NCBI GenBank assembly: GCA_001563995.1
Contig: LKMV01000051.1
Span: 1-5,598 of the forward strand
DNA length: 5,598 nucleotides
Direction: 5' to 3'
Origin: Nanohaloarchaea archaeon PL-Br10_U2g16
Lineage (GTDB): Archaea > Nanohalarchaeota > Nanosalinia > Nanosalinales > Nanosalinaceae
The position numbers and the translations under genes are program-made. Below the pieces are notes generated by a model. That model saw only the letters and a list, made by a program, of their open reading frames with translations. It made no database searches and was not told where the DNA came from. Shown piece after piece: positions 5,281 through 5,598 of this stretch. How positions within the stretch are numbered: the stretch's first letter is position 1; every line of letters begins with the position of its first letter.

Positions 5281-5598
5281 TTAAAACTCTGCAGTAAGGC
5301 AGGAAAGTATCTTTCTGCCTTTTTCGACCGTTTTATCTTCTTCGTCAAAAGGCGGAGCAACTTCTACAATATCGGCGTGATCGGGTTCGACTGTCTGTAT
5401 AATCTTCTCCAGTTTTTCCACCCCAAGCTCTCCGTCAGGGTAGCCGGTTCCAGGAGCTATTTCTTCCTTCAAGACGTCTATATCTATTGAGAGATAATTA
5501 GGTTGTTCGTTTGATCCGAACTCCTTGATGAATTCCTCGATCTGATCATGCATGAAAACCTTTAACTCATGATCTTCTAGGAACTGTTTCTCGTCCTC
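5281..5598 (-). CDS. Agmatinase/arginase-family ureohydrolase (C-terminal part)
   Basis: This frame is open to the window edge; 105 C-terminal residues are visible and the N-terminus is missing. The family uses two manganese ions to hydrolyse a guanidino group, releasing urea from agmatine, arginine or a related substrate. YLSIDIDVLKEEIAPGTGYP (35-54 of the visible part) carries the SxDxD metal-binding motif, with Asp39 and Asp41 as predicted ligands, and the APGTG turn. DIVEVAPPFD (76-85) matches the VEV..P.D motif near the family C-terminus, with Glu79 as the expected guanidinium contact. The usual Asp-Pro after SxDxDVL is Lys-Glu here, a change outside the metal ligands. The VEVAPP wording leans towards agmatinase (SpeB-like), but arginase or formimidoylglutamase cannot be excluded from this fragment. 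An internal Met at 5553 is not the start, since family sequence continues upstream. Confidence 0.85.
   Translation of the reverse strand, partial: EDEKQFLEDHELKVFMHDQIEEFIKEFGSNEQPNYLSIDIDVLKEEIAPGTGYPDGELGVEKLEKIIQTVEPDHADIVEVAPPFDEEDKTVEKGRKILSCLTAEF

Overview
The window looks archaeal. It carries an archaeal-type arginyl-tRNA synthetase, a type IV pilus/archaellum-style ATPase and membrane-platform pair, and a tRNA gene with an intron at the 37/38 position, a bulge-helix-bulge splice site and no encoded CCA. The proteins are strongly acidic (the synthetase has far more Asp+Glu than Lys+Arg) although the DNA is only moderately GC-rich. That combination would fit a salt-adapted small-genome archaeon such as a member of the Nanohaloarchaeota or another DPANN group. 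This placement is inference from composition and gene content, not a match to a known genome. Every gene I accept is on the minus strand, so transcription runs from high to low coordinates.

In transcription order there is first the C-terminal 105 residues of an agmatinase/arginase-family ureohydrolase (5598-5281, open at the window edge). Next comes tRNA-Arg(UCG) with a 59-nt intron (5256-5123), then a gene-free stretch of 183 nt (5122-4940) packed with inverted repeats and containing a second copy of the tRNA 3' end, and then argS (4939-3302). After a 40-67 nt gap comes a tightly packed three-gene set: a secretion/pilus motor ATPase (to 1249), a KaiC-like single-domain ATPase (1252-614) and a GspF/TadC/ArlJ-type membrane platform protein (617-1, open at the window edge). 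The two junctions in this set are both 4-nt ATGA overlaps, so the three are very likely translated together.

The window has two themes. The right half is arginine-centred: a probable arginine/agmatine-metabolism enzyme, tRNA-Arg and ArgRS lie side by side. The left half encodes the cytoplasmic motor and membrane base of a type IV filament machine. Its KaiC-like subunit sits where ArlH (FlaH) would be expected, and its altered catalytic residues suggest a nucleotide-sensing switch rather than a vigorous ATPase. No pilin, prepilin peptidase or stator gene is visible, so the filament type cannot be named.

The most unusual part is 4959-5216. A 17-bp palindrome occurs once inside the tRNA intron and once in the argS leader, and the two copies differ by a compensatory base-pair change. 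The intron copy lies in a 24-nt segment whose removal would restore a textbook splice motif. The leader copy is flanked by a 24-bp near-copy of the tRNA-Arg acceptor/T-arm. Further downstream in the leader are two 7-bp GC-rich hairpins that can refold into a mutually exclusive 9-bp hairpin. The + strand holds no gene I can support.
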